From the NCBI GenBank assembly GCA_045596385.1, contig JAZOCC010000012.1, positions 25,474 through 89,473 on the forward strand: DNA of 64,000 nt, given 5' to 3'. The position numbers and the translations under genes are program-made. The notes under the pieces are model-generated. The model worked only from the letters and a program-made list of their open reading frames with translations, was not told where the DNA came from and did no database searches. This document shows, one piece after another, positions 49,467 to 56,800 of this stretch (its first letter is position 1; each line of letters begins with the position of its first letter). Source of the stretch: SIG307 sp045596385 (GTDB lineage Bacteria; Bacillota; Clostridia; Lachnospirales; Lachnospiraceae).

Positions 49467-49506
49467 GTTATATTCAATATAACATAAAAAATCATTTTAC
49501 GCAATG
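49467..49506 (-). promoter_or_regulatory. XRE-ORF6N promoter with palindromic operator
   Basis: Minus strand: TTGCGT, 17 bp, TATATT. A perfect palindrome GTTATAT-TCA-ATATAAC (49467-49483) covers the -10. Confidence 0.6.
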
Positions 49507-49525
49507 TGTAATCCCCGCAAAATAC

Positions 49526-49564
49526 ATACGGCTGTTGCTACCCTTCTGATAGCAACAGCCGTAT
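49526..49564 (-). terminator. terminator of the 495-residue lipoprotein gene
   Basis: A perfect 15-bp stem (49526-49540 with 49550-49564, 9-nt loop), followed on the minus strand by GTATTTTGC. Confidence 0.75.
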
Positions 49565-49581
49565 CCAATCACATATTAACT

Positions 49582-51069
49582 TTAAAACTCCACATTCACC
49601 GTTACATCCGCAATCTCATCATACTTCTCTGTCTTAAACTTAACCGAAAACTCTACCTCTGAAATATCCGCAATTCCCTCAACATCATTATCCGCCAAAG
49701 AATCTGCATCAATTTCAATATCCATCACATATAGCGTTCCCGATTTTAACTTTTCACTGTATAAAGTGTAATCCGTCATAAATCCGTTTACGGAAAGAGA
49801 ATCATATACATTATCCAGCCGGATGGTTTCCAATGTATTGTTCTCTACCAACATCACCAGATGAATATCATCACTGTATTCCGATGAATCCTCAAACAAG
49901 CCTTTGGACACAATCCGGATTCCGTCCTGATTGAACACCTCCGTTCCGGAAGCATCAATCGTAGTCACCGTATCCCCGAGTTCAAGACATACCTCCGTTT
50001 CTGCTAACAACTCACGGTATCCTTCGTCTCTTACCTTAATCGTAAAACTCAGCTTATCCATGGATGTCAGGCCAAATGCACTCCGATACGTTTCGTCGAT
50101 ATTGGAATCCAAATTAATATTCATCACGCACCGGCAAGACGGTGCAACAAAATCACTTCCCATGGAATATCTGTAAACATCCAGACCGTTTACCGTCAAT
50201 CCGACTGCATCAAATCGAACCACTTTCTCGGTATCGTTTTTCATCTCCAAAAGCAACATCTGCTCCTCATCAAAATTCCTTACCAGAGCATAAGACATAA
50301 GCGTAAGCCCATCCATTACGACCTTCTCAGTCTCCTTAAACACCTCTATCGTACAATCATAATCTCGTTCTAAATCCTTACCGCTGACATTTTCACGATA
50401 GGTATTACGGGCAAAATCATAGGTATCCGCTACCGACGTTTTCACTACTCTCGGTCCGGTATAGAACTCCTCATCCTCACCCATATCAATATCAAAGCCT
50501 ACCTGAATCTCCGCAATTTCCGTTATTCCGTAAATTGCCAACTCCTTCATAGAAAACGCTATCGTCTCCTTCGCTTTTTTCCCTGCCGAAACATCCTCAT
50601 TCAAATACCCGTCTGCCACCATGTACCCATTAACGGCATTACAGCAATATCCGGCAGATCCTGCTATAATCGACACCTCTTTGTCACTGTTATTCTCAAT
50701 CAGCAACGACAACTCTGCATCATACTTCGTATAGGTCAATTCCGTTGCGGTTATCTTTACTCCCTTCTCATCCCAAAGTACTGTCTCTTCGATGGTCGGA
50801 AGAACATTGAAAGGCTCTTTCTCCGTTTCTTCCGTTACTTCTTCCTCCTCTTCCGGTTCCTTAACATCTTCCACAGTCTTATCCCCTGAATCACCTTCTT
50901 CCTTCTCTGTGATTTTTCCCTCATCCGGCTTTTTCTGTTCCGGCTGTTCGGTTACTGTCGTTTCATTGCCGCCGGGATTCTCAACCGGAGTCTGACTACC
51001 TCCGCAGGCCCCCAGTGCAACCACCATTGCAAATACGCATACATTTGTCAAAAACTTCTTCATTCTCAT
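49582..51069 (-). CDS. lipoprotein with three repeated beta domains, unknown function
   Basis: The 495-residue protein has a signal peptide and lipobox LGAC, an acidic low-complexity linker rich in Glu/Lys/Val (about 28-90), then beta-rich sequence. Similar phrases recur (ITATELTYTKYDAELSLLIENNSDKEVSI; VRNFDEEQMLLLEMKNDTEKVVRFDAVGLTVNG; DDIHLVMLVENNTLETIRLDNVYDSLSVNG), suggesting three related domains of about 130 residues. These resemble DUF4352-type immunoglobulin-like folds. Start ATG with AAGGAGG eight bases upstream; a GTG one codon earlier is possible. Function unknown. Confidence 0.8.
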   Translation of the reverse strand: MRMKKFLTNVCVFAMVVALGACGGSQTPVENPGGNETTVTEQPEQKKPDEGKITEKEEGDSGDKTVEDVKEPEEEEEVTEETEKEPFNVLPTIEETVLWDEKGVKITATELTYTKYDAELSLLIENNSDKEVSIIAGSAGYCCNAVNGYMVADGYLNEDVSAGKKAKETIAFSMKELAIYGITEIAEIQVGFDIDMGEDEEFYTGPRVVKTSVADTYDFARNTYRENVSGKDLERDYDCTIEVFKETEKVVMDGLTLMSYALVRNFDEEQMLLLEMKNDTEKVVRFDAVGLTVNGLDVYRYSMGSDFVAPSCRCVMNINLDSNIDETYRSAFGLTSMDKLSFTIKVRDEGYRELLAETEVCLELGDTVTTIDASGTEVFNQDGIRIVSKGLFEDSSEYSDDIHLVMLVENNTLETIRLDNVYDSLSVNGFMTDYTLYSEKLKSGTLYVMDIEIDADSLADNDVEGIADISEVEFSVKFKTEKYDEIADVTVNVEF

Positions 51070-51095
51070 CACGTTATCCTCCTTAAAATAATTAT

Positions 51096-51443
51096 CTACT
51101 GTTCTTCCTGACTGAGTACGTCTATTAATTCATACGCCCGTCGAATCAAAGCCTCAATCTTTACCTGCTCTTCCTTCATATGCACCACCTGATGTTCCAA
51201 AGCCTCTTTCATCACAGTTCCCGGCGCATCCAGAAGGTCTTTAATCTCCTTGACCTTAAAACCAAACTGCTGATACAATCTGATTTGCGCAATCCGAAGC
51301 TGCGTCTTCTCGTCATACAACAGATGACCGTACTTGTTCCTGTCGGACGCCTCCACCAGCCCTTCCTTCTCATACCCTTGAACGGCCCGCCTGGATACCC
51401 CTACGGTATCACATAGTTCATGTAAGGTTATCATTTGTTCCAT
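51096..51443 (-). CDS. MerR-family regulator (short)
   Basis: The 115-residue protein consists of a MerR helix-turn-helix (MITLHELCDTVGVSRRAVQGYEKEGLVEASDRNKYGHLLYDEKTQLRIAQIRLYQQFGFKVKEIKDLL) and a coiled coil for dimerisation, with no effector domain or cysteine sensor. The promoter holds a palindrome inside an 18-19-bp spacer, so it regulates itself. It lies 26 bp upstream of the lipoprotein gene on the same strand, which is a likely target. AAGGAGG is five bases before the ATG. Confidence 0.88.
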   Translation of the reverse strand: MEQMITLHELCDTVGVSRRAVQGYEKEGLVEASDRNKYGHLLYDEKTQLRIAQIRLYQQFGFKVKEIKDLLDAPGTVMKEALEHQVVHMKEEQVKIEALIRRAYELIDVLSQEEQ

Positions 51444-51459
51444 ACATCCTCCTTGTTTT

Positions 51460-51495
51460 AGCCTAAAACTGCACGCAACGTGCAGTCAATAGCAT
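51460..51495 (-). promoter_or_regulatory. MerR-type promoter
   Basis: Minus strand: TTGACT, then a spacer of about 18 bp containing the palindrome ACTGCACG-TTG-CGTGCAGT (51468-51486, sharing its first bases with the -35), then TAGGCT. Confidence 0.7.
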
Positions 51496-51554
51496 TTCTA
51501 AGGCGTTTAAATTTATTGATACGCCTCAAAAGAGGATTTGTTTTTTTCGCGAAT

Positions 51555-51764
51555 CTAGCGTTCGCCAATAATAATCATATCCGGTTCCGTTCCGCGAAAG
51601 GAACTCTCTACCTTCTCCCTGATACTCTCTCTGCTTGCATAAATGCCGTCGTCCAACAAAATCAAATCCACCAGCTTTATTCTTCCGTCATCCAGTTCCA
51701 CAGCCACACGATTCGGATATACCTGCGTGACCTTTACTACATTGCACTGTTTCTCTCCGTACAT
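51555..51764 (-). CDS. 69-residue small beta-rich protein
   Basis: Predicted strands (VVKVTQVYPNRVAVELDDGRIKLVDLILL) are followed by a helix (ASRESIREKVESSF) and a final strand (PDMIIIGER). It resembles the 65-residue product of 52649-52846 in pattern (K-V/I, NR-V/L, EL, G, final M-I-V/I) and may be a distant paralogue. AAAGGAGAG is six bases before the ATG. It overlaps the upstream gene by 28 bp. Function unknown. Confidence 0.65.
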   Translation of the reverse strand: MYGEKQCNVVKVTQVYPNRVAVELDDGRIKLVDLILLDDGIYASRESIREKVESSFRGTEPDMIIIGER

Positions 51765-52159
51765 GTCGCACTCTCCTTTTCCGTTTCATACAATTCTTTC
51801 ATGTGACGTAGCTGCTCCTCATAAGAGCTGACAATATCCTCTCTAATCTGTCGGTTGGCTTCCCACACAGCCTTTCTCTCTTTGGATTGCTTGGCCTTCG
51901 TTGTCGCAACAACCACCATTCCAACCGCCAGACAAACAAGTAACATTCCACCTGCGCCCTCGATACGCCCTTTATTCAGTCCATCGCAATACGCATTCTT
52001 AGCTCTAATTTCGCCCTCCCTATACATATCCTGAATGATTCTTCGGATGCTTTTCCACATCCCGTTTTCTCTGTAAAACCGGGAAAAGCCGCTTGTTAAC
52101 TCCGCTGCCGATTTCCCACATAATTCATTACATTTCATTTGAATTTCTTCCGTACTCAT
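51737..52159 (-). CDS. 140-residue single-pass membrane protein with coiled-coil tail
   Basis: A helical N-terminus (about 1-60), one hydrophobic segment (about 67-87, GAGGMLLVCLAVGMVVVATT), and a charged C-terminal coiled coil (90-130, SKERKAVWEANRQIREDIVSSYEEQLRHMKELYETEKES). The same layout (helices, one membrane segment, charged tail) occurs in the product of 54978-55325 in this island, with little sequence similarity. GAGGAGG is six bases before the ATG. Function unknown. Confidence 0.7.
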   Translation of the reverse strand: MSTEEIQMKCNELCGKSAAELTSGFSRFYRENGMWKSIRRIIQDMYREGEIRAKNAYCDGLNKGRIEGAGGMLLVCLAVGMVVVATTKAKQSKERKAVWEANRQIREDIVSSYEEQLRHMKELYETEKESATCTERNSAM

Positions 52160-52179
52160 AAAAAACCTCCTCTGTTTTT

Positions 52180-52527
52180 TTACATTGAAATAATCGCTTC
52201 ATTCAAATAGTTAAGATAGCCACATGACGGGCAAGTCATCTCCCCCACACAGCAATTCACCGGTCTTCCCTCCAACGGAGCTCCACATTTTTCGCACTTC
52301 GGAACAAAGGTTTCCTCTGTCGTTGCTTTTATATGATATAGGGAAACTCCGCCCTTCTTAGCCCTTCCAAATCCATCAAACTCCGCATCCGTCACATACC
52401 GAACCCAATGATCCTCATTCCGGATAATCGGGACACTCTCCACCAAACCTTCTCTCCGTATCAGAATAAATCTGATGTCTGTTGCTGCGACTAATTCGTC
52501 ACCTTTTCTTAACTGAATCTTGTTCAT
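52180..52527 (-). CDS. 115-residue zinc-ribbon protein
   Basis: A beta-rich N-terminal half (MNKIQLRKGDELVAATDIRFILIRREGLVESVPIIRNEDHWVRYV) precedes a C-terminal cysteine cluster: CEKCGAPL, CC at VNCCVG and CPSCGYLN. Two CxxC knuckles imply one zinc. ATG 52525-52527 has GGAGG five bases upstream. It lies 20 bp upstream of the membrane-protein gene and behind a terminator that ends the previous transcript. Function unknown. Confidence 0.7.
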   Translation of the reverse strand: MNKIQLRKGDELVAATDIRFILIRREGLVESVPIIRNEDHWVRYVTDAEFDGFGRAKKGGVSLYHIKATTEETFVPKCEKCGAPLEGRPVNCCVGEMTCPSCGYLNYLNEAIISM

Positions 52528-52569
52528 AAAATCCTCCGTTTCTTCTGCTTTGAACTTCAGACAAACCAT

Positions 52570-52615
52570 AAAAAGCCGGAATTAATGATTCATCTACAAA
52601 TCATTAACTCCGGCT
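52570..52615 (-). terminator. Rho-independent terminator
   Basis: Minus strand: a 16-bp stem with two mismatches (52574-52589 with 52600-52615, 10-nt loop) followed by TTTTATGG, after the 65-residue gene. Confidence 0.75.
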
Positions 52616-52648
52616 TCTTCTTGCAGTATACAGATTAGCTCGTCCAAG

Positions 52649-52846
52649 TTATTCTACGATCATATGTAATTGCGGGAACTGTCCGTTTGAAAAACGGTTC
52701 ACCTCACGAACAAATGTCTCCAAAGGAATATAATCTATCCGATTCCCGTTTTTCAGTTCCAATACAAGACGGTTATCCTCCAAAAGAACTATCTTACAAA
52801 ACAATAAATTATGTTGTGTCGTGCGGATTTCTTGTTCCTTAACCAT
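52649..52846 (-). CDS. 65-residue small beta-rich protein
   Basis: Strand-rich sequence (LLFCKIVLLEDNRLVLELKNGNRIDYIPLETFVREVNRF) with a short C-terminal strand (PQLHMIVE). Its pattern parallels the 69-residue protein at 51555-51764. AAGGAGG lies five bases before ATG 52844-52846. A terminator follows. Unknown function; too short for secure family placement. Confidence 0.65.
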   Translation of the reverse strand: MVKEQEIRTTQHNLLFCKIVLLEDNRLVLELKNGNRIDYIPLETFVREVNRFSNGQFPQLHMIVE

Positions 52847-52867
52847 AACTACCTCCTTATCGAACAC

Positions 52868-53073
52868 CGTCTGTCAATCTGTTTTTTACAGGCCTTTTTC
52901 AGTCATGCCCAGGACTACTCTCGTATCGCCTTGGAGTGTGCGGAAACTAAAATAAACTTTAAGAAGGTTGGTATAACCAATTTCAGTAAGCCTTTTTACG
53001 TCATGTTCAAGACCATGGAGAAATCAAGAAAATATACATTACACTATTTCATAGATATCTTTCAGCTCTAAAT
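52868..53073 (+). pseudogene. possible fragment of a decayed coding sequence
   Basis: Between two minus-strand genes, about 62 codons stay open on the plus strand (ending FIDIFQL, stop at 53071) with protein-like composition (for example HAQDYSRIALECAETKINFKKVGITNF). There is no start codon with a ribosome site in the right place and no recognised family. It may be a remnant of an insertion or simply chance. Nothing else is evident in this gap. Confidence 0.25.
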
Positions 53074-53457
53074 TTATGCTGCGTGGCATCTCGTATGTTC
53101 AGATACTAACGTCTGATGCTCACCTAAAAGGATGTTCTTTTTCATTGCTTCTTCTTTCTTTGCAACAGACGGGAAGCGTCCGCATGGAAGATTTCTGAGA
53201 TGTTCCATCACATTAACTTCTTTAGTCAATACTTCTTCCACGTCACTCGTAACAGTATCCGGTTTCTGAATACATACCATAGCATCAGCTCCAGCCTTGC
53301 CACACTGTTTTACCTTATCACTAAAGTACACTTTAAACTTGTCATCATTTTTTGCAAGCAACAATGTTGCCCCTACCGCAATAACAGCTGCTCCTACAAA
53401 TAAGAATTCTGTCTTGTGTTTTTCAAAAAAACTCTCCTGTTTCTTTTCTTCTTTCAT
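53074..53457 (-). CDS. 127-residue membrane-anchored protein
   Basis: Basic N-terminus, one hydrophobic helix (about 18-37, TEFLFVGAAVIAVGATLLLA), then a soluble part with four cysteines. The C-terminal LLGEHQTLVSEHTRCHAA has several His. AAGGAGG is six bases before ATG 53455-53457; the longer in-frame start is rejected. No family recognised. It follows the XRE-287 gene on the same strand with a separate ribosome site. Confidence 0.65.
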   Translation of the reverse strand: MKEEKKQESFFEKHKTEFLFVGAAVIAVGATLLLAKNDDKFKVYFSDKVKQCGKAGADAMVCIQKPDTVTSDVEEVLTKEVNVMEHLRNLPCGRFPSVAKKEEAMKKNILLGEHQTLVSEHTRCHAA

Positions 53458-53573
53458 CGTATACCTCCTTACCTTCGTCTTCAAGTTTTATTATCTTACA
53501 AAAAGAAAAAGCTTGATACCTATAATATATCAAACTTTTCTAAAAACAAATTTCACATTTTGTTAAGTTCTTT

Positions 53574-54437
53574 TTATTGATTCAAATCAATATTACCTAT
53601 TTTCATAACATATGGGTTTCCTAACAACACTAGAGACCTTAATAATTCAAGTCCAATCGTTTTGTTAAAATCCTCGCTCGCATCATTCCATACCATCCCG
53701 AAAAGATATTGTAATGCCAAATAATAGTCTGCCAATTGAGTATAGTCCTTAGATTCTTTCAACTCCTTAAGTAATAACATACTATATTCGTAGTTTTCTT
53801 TTACATAATCTCTTCTTGCATGATTCCAGCCAGAATCTGTTGAATTAACTTCTCTCAAAATATAATTTTTAGCAAAATCCTTTTTTAACCCTTTACCATA
53901 AAGAACTGCCTCTGCTCTTCTCTCTACATGCTCATCTGTAAATGAAATATAACCGATAAACAATGCCCACAACGTATTTGCAATTGATTCTATTGTGCCA
54001 TATTGCATATATGACTCTTGATATTCTTCTAAAGCTCTCTCCAAATAATGTTCTATCGAAGTCCGTCCAGCTTTCTCCACTTCATTAATTATCCTGCATG
54101 AATACTCATATCCTTTTGCAAAATGCTTATCTTCCATTGCCTTCTCGCTACTTATAAGCGGTAACATATCCTTAAATGATGAAATCAACATTTCCCATGT
54201 CAGCGGTTTAACCTCAAATTCCATTTGTGACAAATCACCATTTATAAGTGCATCAACCGCAATTCCATAATGTAATGCTATCACTTCAAGTTTCTGTAAA
54301 TCAGGCATTCTTTCTCCGTTTTCATAATTTGAAATTGCATTATGCGTCACACCGATTATCTCAGCCAATTCCTTTTGCGTCTCTCCAAATACCTCTCTAA
54401 TGAATTTAATGTTTTCTGCAACCTTATTCGAAGCCAT
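53574..54437 (-). CDS. XRE regulator with large helical C-terminal domain (RRNPP-like)
   Basis: The 287-residue protein has an N-terminal HTH (ENIKFIREVFGETQKELAEIIGVTHNAISNYENGERMPDLQKLEVIALHYGIAVDALI, 8-65) and about 215 residues of predicted helices with TPR-like pairing. Length and layout match peptide-binding RRNPP regulators (PlcR/Rgg about 285 residues), but no TPR consensus is certain. The product of 55563-56078 is homologous to its helical part (LTWE, KHFxxGYxYSCRI, LALxEYQxSY, ESIANTLWALFIGY). GTGGAGG lies four bases before the ATG. Confidence 0.8.
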   Translation of the reverse strand: MASNKVAENIKFIREVFGETQKELAEIIGVTHNAISNYENGERMPDLQKLEVIALHYGIAVDALINGDLSQMEFEVKPLTWEMLISSFKDMLPLISSEKAMEDKHFAKGYEYSCRIINEVEKAGRTSIEHYLERALEEYQESYMQYGTIESIANTLWALFIGYISFTDEHVERRAEAVLYGKGLKKDFAKNYILREVNSTDSGWNHARRDYVKENYEYSMLLLKELKESKDYTQLADYYLALQYLFGMVWNDASEDFNKTIGLELLRSLVLLGNPYVMKIGNIDLNQ

Positions 54438-54668
54438 ATTACCTCCACTTGTTACATTATTTTCTAATTATCTACGGATATTTCCCCTCTGTCACAAATG
54501 TCTGTCTAAATTATATCATAATACTTGCCTTTTAACATCTATAATCTAAAATATTCCGTAAGATTTACAAAGACTCTGACGCAACTCATCGTCCGTCGTC
54601 ACAATTTTTTAACCACATTCTTCAAAACCATTGTCATTCCCCTACTGCGTGTTCTCCTTCAAAAAAAA

Positions 54669-54759
54669 CCAGAACAAGTAATTCTCTTAACCGACCTCCC
54701 AATCATTAAGATTATAAATCTAACTTCTTAAGGTCGATTCACACAATCACTAATTCTGG
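54669..54759 (-). terminator. three-tier structured terminator
   Basis: Minus strand: outer stem CCAGAA/TTCTGG (54754-54759, 54669-54674), middle CGACCT/AGGTCG (54731-54736, 54692-54697), inner AGATT/AATCT (54717-54721, 54709-54713), and eight T residues at the end. It terminates the small-protein operon that ends at 54830, but is more elaborate than needed. Confidence 0.6.
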
Positions 54760-54829
54760 CTTTTTCTATTCCTTTCTCTTCCATTCCTTATTATCGTTCC
54801 CTCATACTCTACTCCCCATACTGCTCCCC

Positions 54830-55003
54830 TCAACAGTCTATACACATGACTTTTCCATCTTCTTCAAAAATAAACACTGCTAAATACTCCCCTCCACAAA
54901 TAGGACAAGTATAGAATATATCATCCCCTGAATCTTCATATGTATGCTGTTCTAACTCCTCATACTTTACGCCTTCGTTATATATCATTTTCTTCCTGCT
55001 CAT
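54830..55003 (-). CDS. 57-residue zinc-knuckle protein
   Basis: This short gene starts at ATG 55001-55003, five bases after AGAGGA, and stops at 54830-54832. The N-terminal half is charged (MSRKKMIYNEGVKYEELEQH); the C-terminal half has CPICGG and ends with CIDC, two CxxC-type knuckles for one zinc. It overlaps the membrane-protein gene upstream by 26 bp, so it is translationally coupled. The overlap and intact knuckles make it credible. Function unknown. Confidence 0.7.
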   Translation of the reverse strand: MSRKKMIYNEGVKYEELEQHTYEDSGDDIFYTCPICGGEYLAVFIFEEDGKVMCIDC

Positions 55004-55325
55004 TGTTTTCCTCTTTCTCTCTCAAACCTTCTACAACACCATCTAATTCCTCTTTTAATTTCTGTTCAGCCCAAAACGCATCTTGCTCTATACGTTTTCG
55101 TTTATCTTTTTTTGCGATAACCAATTCCTTAATTTTTCTTCCTCCTACAGTACAAATTGAACCCATTCCCATACCAATGAACAGTATCGGGACCAACCAT
55201 TTACACTTTGCATCTTCGACACCGTCAGCATAGGATTTACGTTTTATATCCTCAATCCATTTCTCCGGTCCTCCATGTTTAGATGCCATTTCTGACATCT
55301 TTGCGTAATCCCAATTCTTAGCCAT
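54978..55325 (-). CDS. 115-residue single-pass membrane protein with charged tail
   Basis: Helical N-terminus (about 1-43, MAKNWDYAKMSEMASKHGGPE), one hydrophobic segment (about 44-62, WLVPILFIGMGMGSICTVGG), then a highly charged coiled-coil tail ending EEKENNEQEENDI. AGGAGG is four bases before ATG 55323-55325. It parallels the architecture of 51737-52159, and is likewise followed by a very small gene that overlaps its end. Function unknown. Confidence 0.7.
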   Translation of the reverse strand: MAKNWDYAKMSEMASKHGGPEKWIEDIKRKSYADGVEDAKCKWLVPILFIGMGMGSICTVGGRKIKELVIAKKDKRKRIEQDAFWAEQKLKEELDGVVEGLREKEENNEQEENDI

Positions 55326-55387
55326 AATACCTCCTAAAATCATAAAATATTTTCTCTCCTATCCCTATTCTCTTTTTTTACTTACCG

Positions 55388-55540
55388 CTATCTTTTTCCG
55401 CGCTTCACGTTCTTCTCCCACTCCCCGTTTTCTACTCCCTTCCCCATCTTCACAAACACTCCCAGCCCTTCCGCATACTCCCTATGTTTCTCCACTTTCT
55501 CCGCAAGGCGGATTGCAGCAATCCTTCCTTTCACAGACAT
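55388..55540 (-). CDS. 50-residue basic small protein
   Basis: ATG 55538-55540 lies six bases after GGAGGTG; stop TAG at 55388-55390. The protein is basic and amphipathic (MSVKGRIAAIRLAEKVEKHR, then EYAEGLGVFVKMGKG) with a Lys/Arg tail. There is no signal peptide. It lies 22 bp downstream of the HTH-less paralogue gene and is probably co-expressed. It could be a peptide partner of the helical proteins, but that is speculation. Confidence 0.6.
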   Translation of the reverse strand: MSVKGRIAAIRLAEKVEKHREYAEGLGVFVKMGKGVENGEWEKNVKRGKR

Positions 55541-55562
55541 AGCACCACCTCCGTCGGCCACC

Positions 55563-56078
55563 TCACACTGCTTTACTCAAATCTACTCCCGCCCCGTCAC
55601 CGTCCATCCCTATCACATGCAGTAACGTTTTATAATACTCCGCCAATTCCTCATAGGCTTTGTTCTCCCTCAAAATCCCAACGAGCAACAGTCCCGTTTC
55701 GTAGCATTCCCGGTTATACTCTTCTTTTTCTGCTCCCACCTTTTCCCCTTCTACGGAAGAGACATACCCCAAACATAACGCCCACAACAGGTTTGCAATA
55801 GCTTCCGGAGTCCCGGCCTCCTCATAGGACCTTTGATACTCCGTTAATGCCAACGCAAGAATATGCTTCATGGAAGTCCACTCCTCACGTTTCTCCATGG
55901 CATAGATCCGGCAGGAATAGGCATACCCCCTAACAAAATGCTTTTCCTTCAACGCCTCTTTCGTACTGACGAACGGAAACATAGTTCGAACTACCGTAAG
56001 TTGCTCTTCCCAAGTTAATGTCCTCCCAAACATCTTTCCGTTACTTTGATGATTCCCTTCTGATTTGTCCTCGTCCAT
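55563..56078 (-). CDS. HTH-less paralogue of the XRE helical domain
   Basis: The 171-residue protein consists only of the helical domain found in the XRE-287 protein (about 70-270 of it): LTWEEQLTVVRTMFPFVSTKEALKEKHFVRGYAYSCRIYAM, LALALTEYQRSYEEAGTPEAIANLLWALCLGYVSS, YETGLLLVGILRENKAYEELAEYYKTLLHVIGM. It lacks the DNA-binding domain and the region between its last two helix pairs is shorter. It could titrate or modulate the XRE protein. AAGGAG is nine bases before the ATG. Confidence 0.8.
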   Translation of the reverse strand: MDEDKSEGNHQSNGKMFGRTLTWEEQLTVVRTMFPFVSTKEALKEKHFVRGYAYSCRIYAMEKREEWTSMKHILALALTEYQRSYEEAGTPEAIANLLWALCLGYVSSVEGEKVGAEKEEYNRECYETGLLLVGILRENKAYEELAEYYKTLLHVIGMDGDGAGVDLSKAV

Positions 56079-56211
56079 CTTACCCTTCTCCTTACCGATA
56101 TGCTCCCTTAGCGTAACACTCCGTCCCTATGTATGCACTTATTATACCTCCCCGTACCGATAAGAAAAATGTCTGTCGCAGCAAAATAGCTTACCTTATT
56201 TCGGTCCTATC

Positions 56212-56250
56212 GGCAAAATAAAAACACCCCGGTATTTCTACCAAGGTGTC
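56212..56250 (-). terminator. terminator of the XRE gene
   Basis: Minus strand: ACACCTTGGTA / TACCGGGGTGT (56239-56249 with 56224-56234, 4-nt loop) followed by TTTTATTTT. Confidence 0.85.
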
Positions 56251-56281
56251 TCTTCCGCTTTCTTGTTTTGTATACTTTCGC

Positions 56282-56797
56282 CTATCGCTCTTTGTTCTTA
56301 TACGCATTATAAGCCTCAATATCAATGGTACCGTCAGCTAACATCTGCTCGGACCAAAGCTGTAAGGTTTCTACCGTAATGGATATTTTCTCCAGTTCCT
56401 CCTGAATATGAATAAAGTCCTTGATTTCATCGCCCTCAATCCTTCCGTCGGCGGTGATTTCGATAAGACGCTCTTGCTTTTTGTGCATGGAATTTAAAGA
56501 AGCAAGCATCTCCAGCACAATCTGGGAAAGTCCCTTTATTTTAATCTCCGGGACATACTGCTTTCCGATGGGACACTCATTGGCACAATAATGATTGCAT
56601 AAATTCGGCATCTTGTACGCCTCTGACATGAGCAGCACTTCGTCCGGATGAGGAAGGGACTTTTCGCTTTCGATTTTCTCAATACGCTCCGCCGGCATAG
56701 TTTCTAACAGCTCGCTTGCCTTCTCTCTGGACAATCCAAGCTCCTCTCTTCGAAGCTGATAAACATTTTTATTTTCCTTTGTCGAAACTCGTCCCAT
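56282..56797 (-). CDS. XRE-like HTH protein with conserved Cys motif
   Basis: The 171-residue protein has an N-terminal HTH (VYQLRREELGLSREKASELLETMPAERIEKIESEKSLPHPDEVLLMSEAYKMP) followed by LCNHYCANECPIGKQY (Cx3Cx3C) and a helical C-terminal region ending in SITVETLQLWSEQML. The cysteines may bind metal or sense redox. GGAGGG is seven bases before the ATG and the gene begins three bases after the ABC exporter stop, so the two are co-transcribed. This type is widespread in Lachnospiraceae. Confidence 0.85.
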   Translation of the reverse strand: MGRVSTKENKNVYQLRREELGLSREKASELLETMPAERIEKIESEKSLPHPDEVLLMSEAYKMPNLCNHYCANECPIGKQYVPEIKIKGLSQIVLEMLASLNSMHKKQERLIEITADGRIEGDEIKDFIHIQEELEKISITVETLQLWSEQMLADGTIDIEAYNAYKNKER

Positions 56798-56800
56798 AAT

